A DNA stretch of 64,000 nt from JAFAXD01 sp963816775 (GTDB lineage: Bacteria; Pseudomonadota; Alphaproteobacteria; Rhizobiales; Xanthobacteraceae), in NCBI GenBank assembly GCA_963816775.1, contig CAWFLX010000030.1, forward strand, positions 62,001-126,000, in the 5' to 3' direction. Of this stretch, positions 41,663-51,480 are shown piece after piece; the stretch's first letter is position 1, and each line of letters opens with the position of its first letter. A program made the translations under genes and the position numbers. The notes under the pieces were generated by a model. That model was given only the letters and a program-made list of their open reading frames with translations, had not been told where the DNA came from and made no database searches.

Positions 41663-43780
41663 GTGCCCGATCTTCTGTTCGAGCTGTTCTCCGAGGAAAT
41701 CCCGGCGCGCATGCAGGCGCGTGCGGCCGATGACCTCAAGAAGATGGTGACCGACCGGCTGGTCGACGCCGGCCTCGTCTACGAAGGCGCGCGCGCCTAT
41801 GTGACGCCGCGCCGGCTTACGCTGTTCGTGCAGGGCGTGCCGGTGCGCCAGCCCGACCTGCGCGAGGAAAAGAAGGGCCCGCGCGTCGGCGCGCCGGATG
41901 CGGCCATCCAAGGCTTTCTCAAGAGTGCCGGATTGGCGTCCGTCTCGGAAGCCAAGATCGAGCGCGACAAGCGCGGCGACTTTTACGTCGCGCTGATCGA
42001 GAAGCCCGGCCGTCCCGCCGCCGACGTGCTGACTGAAATTCTCCCAATCGTGGTGCGCACGTTTCCGTGGCCGAAGGCGATGCGCTGGGGCAAAGCCTCA
42101 GCCAAGCCGGGCGCGCTCACCTGGGTGCGGCCGCTGCATTCAATCGTTGCGACGTTCGGGCCGGAGACCGAGGAGCCCGATATTCTTACCTTTGCGATCG
42201 ATGGGATCGCGGCCGGCAACAGCACCCACGGCCACCGCTTCATGGCCCCCACGGCAATCACGGTGCGGCGCTTTGCCGATTACGAAGCGAAACTTGCCCG
42301 CGCCAAGGTCGTGCTCGACCCGGCGCGCCGCGCGGAGATCATTCTCTCCGACGCCAAGAACCTCGCCTTCGCGCAAGGCTTCGAACTCGTCGAAGATGAG
42401 GCGCTGCTAGCCGAGGTCACCGGCCTCGTCGAATGGCCGGTCGTGCTGATGGGATCGTTCGATGACTCATTCCTTTCGATCCCGCCCGAGGTGATCCGCG
42501 CCACCATCCGCAACAACCAGAAATGCTTTGTGCTGCGCGATCCGCAGACCGCCAAGCTCGTCAACAAGTTCATTCTCGTGTCCAACATGGAGGCGTCCGA
42601 CGGCGGCAAGGAAATCATCGCCGGCAACGAGCGCGTGATCCGGGCACGGCTCTCGGACGCGAAGTTCTTCTACGAGACCGACCTGAAGACGCGGTTGGAG
42701 GATCGGTTGGAGAAATTCGCAAGCGTCGTTTTTCATGAGGACCTCGGCACACAGGCCGACCGCATCGCGTGGATTAAGGCGCTGACCGCAACTTTGGCGC
42801 CGAGCGTCGGGGCTGATCCGAGCAAGGCGGCGCGCGCCGCGGAGCTTTGCAAAGCCGATTTGCTGACCGAGGTCGTAGGCGAATTTCCCGAACTGCAAGG
42901 GCTCATGGGAAGGTACTACGCGCAGGCGCAGGGCGAAGATGAAGCCGTGGCACACGCTTGCGAGGATCACTACAAGCCGCAAGGGCCAAACGATCTGGTA
43001 CCAACCGATCCTGTATCCGTCGCCGTCGCGCTCGCGGACAAAATGAGCGTGCTGGTGGCGTTCTGGTCAATCGATCAGAAACCGACCGGCTCGAAAGATC
43101 CGTATGCGCTGCGCCGCGCTGCGCTTGGAGTGATCCGGATCGTCTTGGACAATAGTCTACGAATTCGACTGCTTCCGCTGATCGAGACGGCAATAAGGAA
43201 GTGCCTGCTCGCAACGGGCACGAAGTCACCGATCGCTGAAAATCATTCGGTTCCCGCCGATCTCCTCGCATTCTTCGCCGATCGCCTGAAAGTCCAACTG
43301 CGCGAGCAGGGTGCACGCCACGACCTCGTCGATGCGGTGTTTGCGCTCGAAGGCCAGGACGACCTCGTGCTCATCGTGCGGCGTGTCGAGGCACTTGCAC
43401 AATTTCTCGACACCGAAGACGGAAAAAATCTGCTCGCCGGCTTCAAGCGTGCCGCCAATATCCTGCGCATCGAGGAAAAGCGCGACAATAAGACCTATGA
43501 CGGGCCACCGGATGAACGGCTCTATCAGCTGCCGGAAGAGATCGCGCTCGCGCGCGCGGTTAGCGTTGCGAAAGACGAAGCCGGACGCGCCGTCGCGGCC
43601 GAGGATTTCGCCGCCGCCATGACCGCGATGGCCAGGCTGCGCCCGCATGTCGACGCGTTCTTCGACAAGGTAACGGTCAACGTCGATGATCCGGCGCTGC
43701 GCGCAAACCGGCTGAAACTACTCAACGAAATTCGTGCTGCGACCCGGACGGTTGCGGACTTTTCCAGGATCGAGGGTTAG
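41663..43780 (+). CDS. glyS: Glycyl-tRNA synthetase beta subunit
   Basis: 705 aa, tRNA-binding subunit of the alpha2-beta2 enzyme. Starts GTG 41663 with PDLLFELFSEEIPARMQARA, the family opening, then the SIPPEVIRATIRNNQKCFVL segment and a DALR-like anticodon-binding C-terminus (TVNVDDPALRANRLKLLNEI). Slightly lower GC in 43140-43260 than in the rest. Confidence 0.97.
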   Translation: MPDLLFELFSEEIPARMQARAADDLKKMVTDRLVDAGLVYEGARAYVTPRRLTLFVQGVPVRQPDLREEKKGPRVGAPDAAIQGFLKSAGLASVSEAKIERDKRGDFYVALIEKPGRPAADVLTEILPIVVRTFPWPKAMRWGKASAKPGALTWVRPLHSIVATFGPETEEPDILTFAIDGIAAGNSTHGHRFMAPTAITVRRFADYEAKLARAKVVLDPARRAEIILSDAKNLAFAQGFELVEDEALLAEVTGLVEWPVVLMGSFDDSFLSIPPEVIRATIRNNQKCFVLRDPQTAKLVNKFILVSNMEASDGGKEIIAGNERVIRARLSDAKFFYETDLKTRLEDRLEKFASVVFHEDLGTQADRIAWIKALTATLAPSVGADPSKAARAAELCKADLLTEVVGEFPELQGLMGRYYAQAQGEDEAVAHACEDHYKPQGPNDLVPTDPVSVAVALADKMSVLVAFWSIDQKPTGSKDPYALRRAALGVIRIVLDNSLRIRLLPLIETAIRKCLLATGTKSPIAENHSVPADLLAFFADRLKVQLREQGARHDLVDAVFALEGQDDLVLIVRRVEALAQFLDTEDGKNLLAGFKRAANILRIEEKRDNKTYDGPPDERLYQLPEEIALARAVSVAKDEAGRAVAAEDFAAAMTAMARLRPHVDAFFDKVTVNVDDPALRANRLKLLNEIRAATRTVADFSRIEG

Positions 43781-43850
43781 CCTCACGATCGCAACATGGA
43801 ACCACCCGCAAGCTTTACCGTTTTTAATTCATGATCAGGGAGCCTTCAGG

Positions 43851-43991
43851 ATGTTTACCATTTCCCACATCTCGCCGATCGTCGCGCTGGTTGCCGGCAT
43901 TCTGATCCTGATCTTTCCGCAGGCCTTGAATTACATCGTGGCGATCTACCTGATCATCGTCGGTATTACCGGTCTTGGTATCATTCACTGA
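43851..43991 (+). CDS. DUF3096 domain small membrane protein
   Basis: 46 aa, almost wholly hydrophobic: MFTISHISPIVALVAGILILIFPQALNYIVAIYLIIVGITGLGIIH has two short helices around a Pro-Gln turn, the DUF3096 pattern. Preceded by AGGGAG-like sequence (43837). Function unknown. Confidence 0.75.
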   Translation: MFTISHISPIVALVAGILILIFPQALNYIVAIYLIIVGITGLGIIH

Positions 43992-44068
43992 CCCGATCGC
44001 GCGCAGACTTGCATCCCGCAGCCTCACCATGGTTTGGTGCGGCCCACCCGAACTCGACCCATCGCATC

Positions 44069-46897
44069 ATGGCCAAAACAGCAGCACGCAACCGCAAACC
44101 CGTTCTTAGAAAGAAAGCCGCGCCGGCCGGCCGCAAGGCACCCGCGCGCGCAGCGGCGCCGCCAAAACGCGCGCGACCCGTGTCGGCGACCCGCAAGATC
44201 GCGCCCGTCAAATCCGCGCGCGGCAAGTGGGTCTACTCATTCGGCGACGGCAGGGCCGAGGGCAAAGCCCGCCTGCGCGATCTCCTCGGCGGCAAGGGCG
44301 CAAATCTCGCCGAGATGGCCAATCTCGGTCTGCCGGTACCGCCCGGCTTCACCATCACCACGGAAGTCTGCACTTATTTCTACGGCCACGACCAAACCTA
44401 TCCGGCCGAGCTCAAGGCTCAGGTCAAGGCAGCGCTCGATCATGTCGGCAAGATTGCCGGCAAGACCTTCGGCGACCCGACGGATCCGCTGCTGGTGTCG
44501 GTGCGCTCCGGAGCGCGCGCCTCGATGCCGGGCATGATGGACACCGTGCTCAATCTCGGGCTCAACGATGCGACCGTCGCCGCGCTCGCGAAGAAATCCG
44601 GCGACGCCCGCTTCGCTTACGATTCCTATCGCCGCTTCATCACCATGTATTCGGACGTGGTGCTGGGAATTGACGCGCACCACTTCGAAGAACTGCTCGA
44701 CGAGCATAAGGACAGCCACGGCTACATGCTCGACACCGACCTCGACGCCGGCGATTGGAAGGAGCTTGTCGAGCGTTACAAGGCGCGCGTGAAGGAAGAA
44801 CTCGGCAAGGATTTTCCGCAGGACCCGCACGCGCAGCTTTGGGGCGCGATCGGCGCGGTCTTTGGCTCCTGGATGAACCAGCGCGCGATCACCTACCGCA
44901 GGCTGCATCACATTCCGGAAAGCTGGGGCACGGCGGTCAATGTTCAGGCGATGGTGTTCGGCAACATGGGCGACACCTCGGCGACCGGCGTTGCGTTCAC
45001 GCGCAATCCGTCAACCGGCGAGCGGCGCCTTTACGGCGAGTTCCTGATCAATGCCCAGGGCGAGGACGTGGTCGCCGGCATCCGCACCCCGCAGGAAATC
45101 ACCGAAGCTGCGCGCGAAGGCTCCGGCTCCGAGAAACCGTCGATGGAGGCGGCGCTGCCCGAGGCGTTTGCCGAACTGACCCGCATCTACGGCTTGCTCG
45201 AGCGCCACTATCGCGACATGCAGGACCTCGAGTTCACGGTCGAGCAGGGCAAGCTGTGGATGCTGCAGACCCGCTCCGGCAAGCGCACCGCCAAGGCCGC
45301 GCTGCGCATCGCGGTCGAACTCGCGGACGAAGGCCTCATCACCAAGCGTGAGGCGGTGACCCGTGTCGATCCGGCGTCGCTTGATCAGCTCCTGCACCCG
45401 ACCATCGATCCCGACGCCGAGCGCACGGTGATTGCCACCGGCCTGCCGGCTTCACCGGGCGCGGCATCGGGCGAAATCGTATTTTCGTCGGACGAAGCCG
45501 AGGTGCTCAGCAATCAGGGCCGCAACGTGATCCTGGTGCGGGTCGAAACCAGTCCCGAAGACATCCATGGCATGCACGCCGCGGAGGGAATTCTGACCGC
45601 GCGCGGCGGCATGACCTCGCACGCCGCCGTGGTCGCGCGCGGCATGGGCAAACCATGCGTCTCCGGCGCCGGCGCGTTGCGAATCGACATTGCCGCCAAC
45701 AGCATGGTCGCCGGCGGCGTGACGCTGCGGAAAGGCGACGTCATCACCATCGACGGTTCAACCGGCCAGGTGCTCGCCGGCAAGGTGACCATGCGGGAGC
45801 CGGAGCTCTCCGGCGAGTTCGCGACCCTGATGCAATGGGCCAACTCGGTGCGCGCGCTCAAAGTGCGGGCCAATGCCGATACGCCCGCCGACGCCAAGGT
45901 CGCGGTCAAATTCGGCGCGCAGGGAATCGGGCTCTGCCGGACCGAGCATATGTTCTTCGAAGGCGAGCGCATTCGCGCGGTGCGCGAGATGATCCTCGCC
46001 AACGACGAGAAGAGCCGCCGCGCGGCGCTGGCGAAGCTGTTGCCGATGCAGCGCGCGGATTTCACCGCGCTGTTCGAGATCATGCACGGACTCCCGGTCA
46101 CCATCCGGCTCCTCGATCCGCCGTTGCACGAATTCCTGCCGCACACCCAACACGAGATCGAAGACGTGGCGAAGGCCATGGGCGCCGATCCGAAGAAGCT
46201 CACCGAGCGCGCGCGCGAGCTCGAGGAGGCCAATCCGATGCTCGGGTTCCGCGGCTGCCGACTTGCAATCGCTTATCCGGAAATTGCCGAGATGCAGGCG
46301 CGTGCCATTTTCGAAGCCGCGGTCGAGGCCGGCAAGCGCACCGGCAAGCCGGTTGTTCCTGAAGTGATGGTGCCGCTGATCGCCACCAAGGCCGAGTTTG
46401 ACCTCGTCAAGGCACGCATCGACGCCATGGCGGACGAGGTCGCGCGCGAAACCGGCGCCAAGGTCGACTATCAGGTCGGCACCATGATCGAATTGCCGCG
46501 CGCGGCACTCATGGCGGGCGAGATTGCCGAGACCGCCGAGTTCTTTTCATTCGGCACCAACGACCTCACGCAAACCACATTCGGCATCAGCCGCGACGAC
46601 GCGGCGAGCTTCCTCGGCACCTATATGGCGCGCGGGATTCTGGCGACCGACCCGTTCATCACGCTCGACCGTGAGGGGGTCGGCGAGCTCATCAAGATCG
46701 CCACCGAGCGCGGGCGTAAGACGCGCAAGGGCTTGAAGCTTGGCATCTGCGGCGAACACGGCGGCGATCCGGCGTCGGTGACGTTCTGTCACGAGACCGG
46801 CCTCGACTATGTGTCGTGCTCGCCGTTCCGGGTGCCGATCGCAAGGCTCGCTGCCGCCCAGGCGGCGCTCGGCAAGGACGCCGCGAGCACGGCGTGA
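44069..46897 (+). CDS. ppdK: Pyruvate, phosphate dikinase
   Basis: Interconverts pyruvate, ATP and Pi with PEP, AMP and PPi. 942 aa from ATG 44069. Nucleotide-binding domain with FGDGRAEGKARLRDLLGGKGANLAEM, swivelling phosphohistidine loop GGMTSHAAVVARGMGKPCVSGAG (catalytic His) and PEP/pyruvate-binding barrel ending in GICGEHGGDPASVTFCHETGLDYVSCSPFRVPIARLA. The first ~55 residues (KTAARNRKPVLRKKAAPAGR...) are a very basic extension not found in ordinary PPDK. A longer start at 44009 is possible. Confidence 0.96.
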   Translation: MAKTAARNRKPVLRKKAAPAGRKAPARAAAPPKRARPVSATRKIAPVKSARGKWVYSFGDGRAEGKARLRDLLGGKGANLAEMANLGLPVPPGFTITTEVCTYFYGHDQTYPAELKAQVKAALDHVGKIAGKTFGDPTDPLLVSVRSGARASMPGMMDTVLNLGLNDATVAALAKKSGDARFAYDSYRRFITMYSDVVLGIDAHHFEELLDEHKDSHGYMLDTDLDAGDWKELVERYKARVKEELGKDFPQDPHAQLWGAIGAVFGSWMNQRAITYRRLHHIPESWGTAVNVQAMVFGNMGDTSATGVAFTRNPSTGERRLYGEFLINAQGEDVVAGIRTPQEITEAAREGSGSEKPSMEAALPEAFAELTRIYGLLERHYRDMQDLEFTVEQGKLWMLQTRSGKRTAKAALRIAVELADEGLITKREAVTRVDPASLDQLLHPTIDPDAERTVIATGLPASPGAASGEIVFSSDEAEVLSNQGRNVILVRVETSPEDIHGMHAAEGILTARGGMTSHAAVVARGMGKPCVSGAGALRIDIAANSMVAGGVTLRKGDVITIDGSTGQVLAGKVTMREPELSGEFATLMQWANSVRALKVRANADTPADAKVAVKFGAQGIGLCRTEHMFFEGERIRAVREMILANDEKSRRAALAKLLPMQRADFTALFEIMHGLPVTIRLLDPPLHEFLPHTQHEIEDVAKAMGADPKKLTERARELEEANPMLGFRGCRLAIAYPEIAEMQARAIFEAAVEAGKRTGKPVVPEVMVPLIATKAEFDLVKARIDAMADEVARETGAKVDYQVGTMIELPRAALMAGEIAETAEFFSFGTNDLTQTTFGISRDDAASFLGTYMARGILATDPFITLDREGVGELIKIATERGRKTRKGLKLGICGEHGGDPASVTFCHETGLDYVSCSPFRVPIARLAAAQAALGKDAASTA

Positions 46898-46908
46898 AAC
46901 GTGCACGC

Positions 46909-47784
46909 ATGAGGCTTGGGTCCCACTCAACATTTCCAGCCAGGCCCGTGCTTGCGGTGTTGTTGCTGATCGCGAGCGTGTTCATGACCAGCGGCGCTTT
47001 CGCCGCCTCCCGCACCCGCCAGATCATCCGCTACGACAGCGTTGCGATCGACGTCATCATCGAAGGGCAGGGACCGGCAATTCTTCTGCTTCCATCGCTG
47101 GCGCGCGACTCGGAAGATTACGACGCGGTCGCCGAGGGGCTTGCTGTCGCGGGCTTTCGCGTGCTGCGCCCGCAGCCGCGCGGTATCGGCGCAAGCATCG
47201 GGGCGATGACCGGGATTTCGCTGCACGACTTCGCCAACGATGTCGCCGAGGTCATCACCACCCTCGGCAATGGCCATGCCGTCATCGTCGGCCACGCCTA
47301 CGGCAACTGGGTCGCCCGCATGACCGCTGTCGACCATCCCGATCTGGTGCGCGGCGTCGTCATTGCGGCGGCGGCGGCCAAGCAATATCCGGCGGAGCTT
47401 ACGGCCGCGATCAACGTCGCGGGTGATCCCTCAAAGCCCGCCGACGATCGCCTCAAGGCGTTGCGTTTCGCGTTCTTTGCACCAGGCAATGATCCGAGCG
47501 GCTGGCTCAACGGCTGGCATCCGAACGTGCGCGACGCGCAGCGCGCGGCGGTCGCCGCGGTGAAGCAATCCGAGTGGTGGTCGGGCGGCAGCGCGCCACT
47601 GCTTGATCTGCAGGCCGCGCAGGATCCGTTCAAGCCGGCGGACAAGCGTAACGAGATGAAGGACGAGTTCGGCAGCCGCGTCACCATCGCGGTCATTCAG
47701 AACGCCAGTCACGCCCTGATCCCGGAGCAGCCGCAGGCCGTTGTGGAGGCGCTGACGGCGTGGATCAAGACGCTGCCGCCGTGA
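46909..47784 (+). CDS. Exported alpha/beta hydrolase-fold protein lacking the nucleophile Ser
   Basis: 291 aa. N-terminal signal peptide (RPVLAVLLLIASVFMTSGAFA) then an alpha/beta fold. The nucleophile elbow reads VGHAYGNW, with Ala130 where Ser would be in GHSYG. The late His is kept (NASHALIPEQP). A start at GTG 46894 would overlap the ppdK stop by 4 nt. Either a catalytically dead relative or one with a different mechanism. GHAFGN-type elbows occur in some related Bradyrhizobium proteins (recalled). Confidence 0.8.
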   Translation: MRLGSHSTFPARPVLAVLLLIASVFMTSGAFAASRTRQIIRYDSVAIDVIIEGQGPAILLLPSLARDSEDYDAVAEGLAVAGFRVLRPQPRGIGASIGAMTGISLHDFANDVAEVITTLGNGHAVIVGHAYGNWVARMTAVDHPDLVRGVVIAAAAAKQYPAELTAAINVAGDPSKPADDRLKALRFAFFAPGNDPSGWLNGWHPNVRDAQRAAVAAVKQSEWWSGGSAPLLDLQAAQDPFKPADKRNEMKDEFGSRVTIAVIQNASHALIPEQPQAVVEALTAWIKTLPP

Positions 47785-47786
47785 CT

Positions 47787-48311
47787 TCAACGCGGCTTCG
47801 CGCCCGCGCGCAGTGTCGCCAACACCTGCGGCAGCAAACTCGCCGCAATCCAGGCATGGCCTTCGGTTGTGAGATGAATGCCGTCCCAGGCGTAATACTG
47901 ACGCGGGATTTCCGGATCAAACACGATCACCAGGATGTTGCGGGCGCGCAGCCGGCTCGCCATGGCGGCGATGTTGGCTGAGCGCTGCTCGCGCGAGCCC
48001 AGGAAGCGCAGGTCGTTGCCGCCGGGCTGCAGGATCGCAATGCGGGTTCCGTTCGGCACCGCCTCATCGAGGCGTCCCAGCATGCCGCCGGTGGTGTCGA
48101 AAGGGCGTCCGGCATTGATGACCTGGGCAGCGACCCCCTTGGCCCGCAGCATGGCCTGCAGCTGCTCCGGATAAGCGTTGCCCTGCGCCACGCCCCAGCC
48201 CGATGTGTTGCTGGCGCCGACCGCGACGATCGTGATCGGAGCCGCGGATGCGTCAACCGCCGCGGCACACATCGCCAGCAGCCCCGCGATCGCTAGTCCA
48301 AGCCTGAGCAT
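47787..48311 (-). CDS. Exported SGNH/GDSL hydrolase
   Basis: 174 aa with a signal peptide (GLAIAGLLAMCAAAVDASAA). Block I is GASNTSGWG (Ser34 nucleophile; GDSL replaced by GASN), block III is GGND and block V is DGIHLTTEGH with catalytic Asp and His. TesA-like lysophospholipase/esterase relatives. Convergent with the upstream hydrolase (2-bp gap). Confidence 0.88.
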   Translation of the reverse strand: MLRLGLAIAGLLAMCAAAVDASAAPITIVAVGASNTSGWGVAQGNAYPEQLQAMLRAKGVAAQVINAGRPFDTTGGMLGRLDEAVPNGTRIAILQPGGNDLRFLGSREQRSANIAAMASRLRARNILVIVFDPEIPRQYYAWDGIHLTTEGHAWIAASLLPQVLATLRAGAKPR

Positions 48312-48438
48312 GGCGTCCCCCTGCGCGCGGCGAGCTTCGCGAAATTCCCACAGGCGCGCAAGCGGCGAGGGGAGCCGCTCCGTACCGCGAACGCGCTTGC
48401 CGTGCTAGCGTTGCGGGCAAGAAACCATAGGGGAACGC

Positions 48439-50484
48439 ATGGCCGAGGACAGTGAGCCGCCGCTCGATCAACAACCCGACGCGCGACTGACCTCCCAGGG
48501 CGCCATTTCGGACGAAGCGCTGCGCAAGGCCGAGGCCTTTGTGGAGGCCGAGGAAGGCGCGACCAACCGCCTGTCCGGAATCGCAGGCTACATCGTCACC
48601 GGCATCGCGGTGTCGATGACCCTGTTCCAGCTCTATGCCGCCTACGACATCGTCCCGACGCAGCCGCTGCGCTACATCCACGTGGCGTTCGTCATGGTGC
48701 TGGCGTTCCTGCTGTTTCCGGTCGCGGTACGCTTTCGCAACCACATCCGGTGGTTCGACGTGCTGGCGGCGGCGGCTGCGGTCGCGATTCTCGGCTACGC
48801 GCTCTGGGGCGGGGAGGACTTCACCGACCGCGCCACCATGCCGGACCGGCTCGACGTCACGCTGGGCGTGATCTTCATCGTGTTGTTGCTGGAGGCGACG
48901 CGGCGCACCACCGGGCTGATCATGCCGATCGTCGCGCTGCTGTTCATCGCCTACGCGATGCTCGGGCCGTATCTGCCGCCACCGTGGACGCACCGCGGCT
49001 ACGACCTCTCCCGCCTGGTCGGCCATCTGTTCATCACACTGGAAGGAATCTTCGGGGTCGCGGTCGATGTCTCGGCGACGCTGATCGTCATGTTCACGAT
49101 CTACGGGGCGTTCCTGCAGCACTCCGGCGCCGGCAAGTTCTTCATCGATTTCTCGATGGCGCTGATGGGCGGCAAACCCAACAGCGCCGGGCGCACGGTC
49201 GTGCTCTCCTCGTTCCTGCTCGGCGGTCCGTCGGGTTCGGGCGTTGCCACGACGGTGACCATCGGTGCCGTCGCCTACCCGATGATGGAGCGGGCAGGCT
49301 TTGAGAAGAACGCCGCCGGTGGATTGCTGGCAGCCGGCGGGCTCGGCGCAATTCTCTCGCCGCCCGTCCTCGGCGCCGCCGCGTTCCTGATCGCGGAGTT
49401 CCTCAAGATCAGCTACCTCGACGTGATCTGGATGGCGACGATCCCGACCTTGCTCTACTACCTGTCGCTTCTGTTCATGGTCGAGCTCGACGCCAAGCGG
49501 TTCGGCGCCAGCGTAGTTCCCTACGACCAGTCGATGACGTTGTGGCAGATGACCAAGCGCTACGGCTTCCATTTCACCTCGCTGATCGCCGTCATCGTGT
49601 TCATGCTGGCGGGCTACTCGCCGATGCTGTCGGTGTTCTACTCGACCTTGCTGTGCTTCGCGCTGAGCTTCATCCGGCCAGAAACCGCGCTGAAGGGACG
49701 AAAGCTCGTGCGTTCGCTCGCCGACGGCTCGATTGGCGTGCTCACCGCGGCGACCACGTGCGCGTCGGCCGGCATCATCGTCGGAGTCGTCACGCTGACC
49801 GGGCTCGGGCTGAAGTTTTCTTCAATCGTGCTCGACTACGCCGGCGGCAGCCTCCTGCTCACCGCGCTCTATACTGCGCTGATCGTCTGGATCGTCGGGC
49901 TCGCGGTGCCGGTGACCGCGTCCTACATCATCTGCGCGGTGATCGCCGCCCCGGCGCTCATCAAGCTTGGGGTGCCGGACTACGCGGCGCACATGTTCAT
50001 ATTCTACTACGCGGTGCTTTCGGAGGTTTCGCCGCCGACCGCGCTGTCGCCGTTCGCCGCCGCGGCGATCACGGGCGGCGATCCCTACCTCACCACGTTG
50101 CAGGCGTGGAAATACACGCTCCCTGCGTTCCTGGTGCCGTTCGTATTCATCCTCGATCCCATCGGGATCGGGCTGCTCATGAAGGTTCCCTACGGCGGCA
50201 CGATCTTCGACATCTTCATCATCACGCTCAAGACCGCGGCCGGTCTCGGTGCGCTCGCGGCCGCGGCGCAGAACTGGGCGCTGCGCAAGAATACGCCGGT
50301 CGAGCGGGTGTTGTGGCTGCTGGCCGGGCTCCTGCTGGTGTTCCCGAGCCTGCTGGAGGCGCTCGCCGAAAGCCTGAGCGGCTATGATGTGCCGCACCCG
50401 GCGCCGTTCGGTCTGCTGATTGCGGCGGGGCTCCTGCTGAAGCAGTATCTGTCGCTGAACCGGCTGGAAGCGACGAACAGCTAG
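48439..50484 (+). CDS. TRAP transporter fused permease (DctQM-type, TAXI class)
   Basis: 681 aa. A small-subunit-like N-terminal region (about 4 helices) is fused to the 12-helix large permease. DctM-like repeats include GGKPNSAGRTVVLSSFLLGGPSGSGVATTVT and FYYAVLSEVSPPTALSPFAAAAITGG. The fused form is typical of TAXI-TRAP systems. Directly followed by its TAXI binding protein. Confidence 0.93.
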   Translation: MAEDSEPPLDQQPDARLTSQGAISDEALRKAEAFVEAEEGATNRLSGIAGYIVTGIAVSMTLFQLYAAYDIVPTQPLRYIHVAFVMVLAFLLFPVAVRFRNHIRWFDVLAAAAAVAILGYALWGGEDFTDRATMPDRLDVTLGVIFIVLLLEATRRTTGLIMPIVALLFIAYAMLGPYLPPPWTHRGYDLSRLVGHLFITLEGIFGVAVDVSATLIVMFTIYGAFLQHSGAGKFFIDFSMALMGGKPNSAGRTVVLSSFLLGGPSGSGVATTVTIGAVAYPMMERAGFEKNAAGGLLAAGGLGAILSPPVLGAAAFLIAEFLKISYLDVIWMATIPTLLYYLSLLFMVELDAKRFGASVVPYDQSMTLWQMTKRYGFHFTSLIAVIVFMLAGYSPMLSVFYSTLLCFALSFIRPETALKGRKLVRSLADGSIGVLTAATTCASAGIIVGVVTLTGLGLKFSSIVLDYAGGSLLLTALYTALIVWIVGLAVPVTASYIICAVIAAPALIKLGVPDYAAHMFIFYYAVLSEVSPPTALSPFAAAAITGGDPYLTTLQAWKYTLPAFLVPFVFILDPIGIGLLMKVPYGGTIFDIFIITLKTAAGLGALAAAAQNWALRKNTPVERVLWLLAGLLLVFPSLLEALAESLSGYDVPHPAPFGLLIAAGLLLKQYLSLNRLEATNS

Positions 50485-50518
50485 GTCGCAAAGAAATGAA
50501 GACCAGGGGAGGATTGGA

Positions 50519-51478
50519 ATGCTCAGCAAAAAATGCCTGACGATCGCACTCGGCCTTGCGCTCGTCGCCGGCGCCGCGGTGGCGCAGCAGAAAGCCATTG
50601 CCATCGGCACCGGCGGGACCGGGGGCGTCTACTATCCCCTCGGCGGCGGACTCGCCAACGTGCTGTCGAAGAACTTGCCGGGCGTGCAGGCGACGGCGGA
50701 AGTCACCGGCGGCTCGGTCGACAATCTCAAGCTGCTCGGATCAGGCCAGAGCGAGCTCGGCTTCTCAATGGCCGACGCGGCGCTCGATGCGCTCAACGGC
50801 GAGGACAAGTTCAAGTCCGGCAAGATCCCGGTTCGCACCCTGATGGTGCTCTACCCGAACCGCATGCACGTGGTGACAATCGAAGGCACCGGCATCGAGA
50901 AGATGTCCGATCTCAAGGGCAAGCGGGTCTCGACCGGCTCGCCCGGCAGCGCGACCGAGGTGATGGCGTTTCGCGTGATCGAAGCCGCCGGTCTCGATAA
51001 GGATAAGGACATGCGGCGCGAGCGCCTTGGTGTTGCCGAATCCGTCAACGCCATCAAAGATCGCAAGATCGACGCGTTCTTCTGGGTCGGCGGGCTGCCG
51101 ACCGCCGCGGTGACCGACCTCGGCGCAACGCCAGGCGTCAAGATAAAGCTGATCGATCACGCCGACCTTGTCGGCAAGATGAGCGCCAAATATGGGGCGC
51201 TCTATGCGGCGTCGGTCATTCCGGCCAAGACCTATCCGGGTCAGGACCAGGATAACCCGATTGCTGTCGTCTGGAACATCCTGGTCACCAACGACAAGCT
51301 GCCGGACGACCTCGCCTACACGATCGTCAAGACGATCTTCGACAAGAAGGCAGACCTCGTCGCGGTGCATCGCGAGGCCGACGCGATCGACTACAAGTCG
51401 CAGGCAAAGGAAAACTCGCCGGTGCCGTGGCATCCGGGAGCTCTCAAATATTTCGCCGAGCACGGCGTGAAGATGTGA
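50519..51478 (+). CDS. TAXI family TRAP transporter solute-binding protein
   Basis: 319 aa with signal peptide (MLSKKCLTIALGLALVAGAAVAQ). Typical TAXI motifs: IGTGGTGGVYYPLGGGLANVLSK, STGSPGSATEVMAFRVI and PAKTYPGQDQDNP. A GGGAGGAT site precedes ATG 50519. Binds the solute in the periplasm and delivers it to the fused permease; ligand unknown (glutamate-like and other carboxylates in characterised members). Confidence 0.93.
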   Translation: MLSKKCLTIALGLALVAGAAVAQQKAIAIGTGGTGGVYYPLGGGLANVLSKNLPGVQATAEVTGGSVDNLKLLGSGQSELGFSMADAALDALNGEDKFKSGKIPVRTLMVLYPNRMHVVTIEGTGIEKMSDLKGKRVSTGSPGSATEVMAFRVIEAAGLDKDKDMRRERLGVAESVNAIKDRKIDAFFWVGGLPTAAVTDLGATPGVKIKLIDHADLVGKMSAKYGALYAASVIPAKTYPGQDQDNPIAVVWNILVTNDKLPDDLAYTIVKTIFDKKADLVAVHREADAIDYKSQAKENSPVPWHPGALKYFAEHGVKM

Positions 51479-51480
51479 AC

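Noticed and set aside
48253..49572. 439-codon minus-strand frame opposite the TRAP permease
   Set aside because: It is antisense of the TRAP permease, with acidic and Arg-rich bias and no domain.
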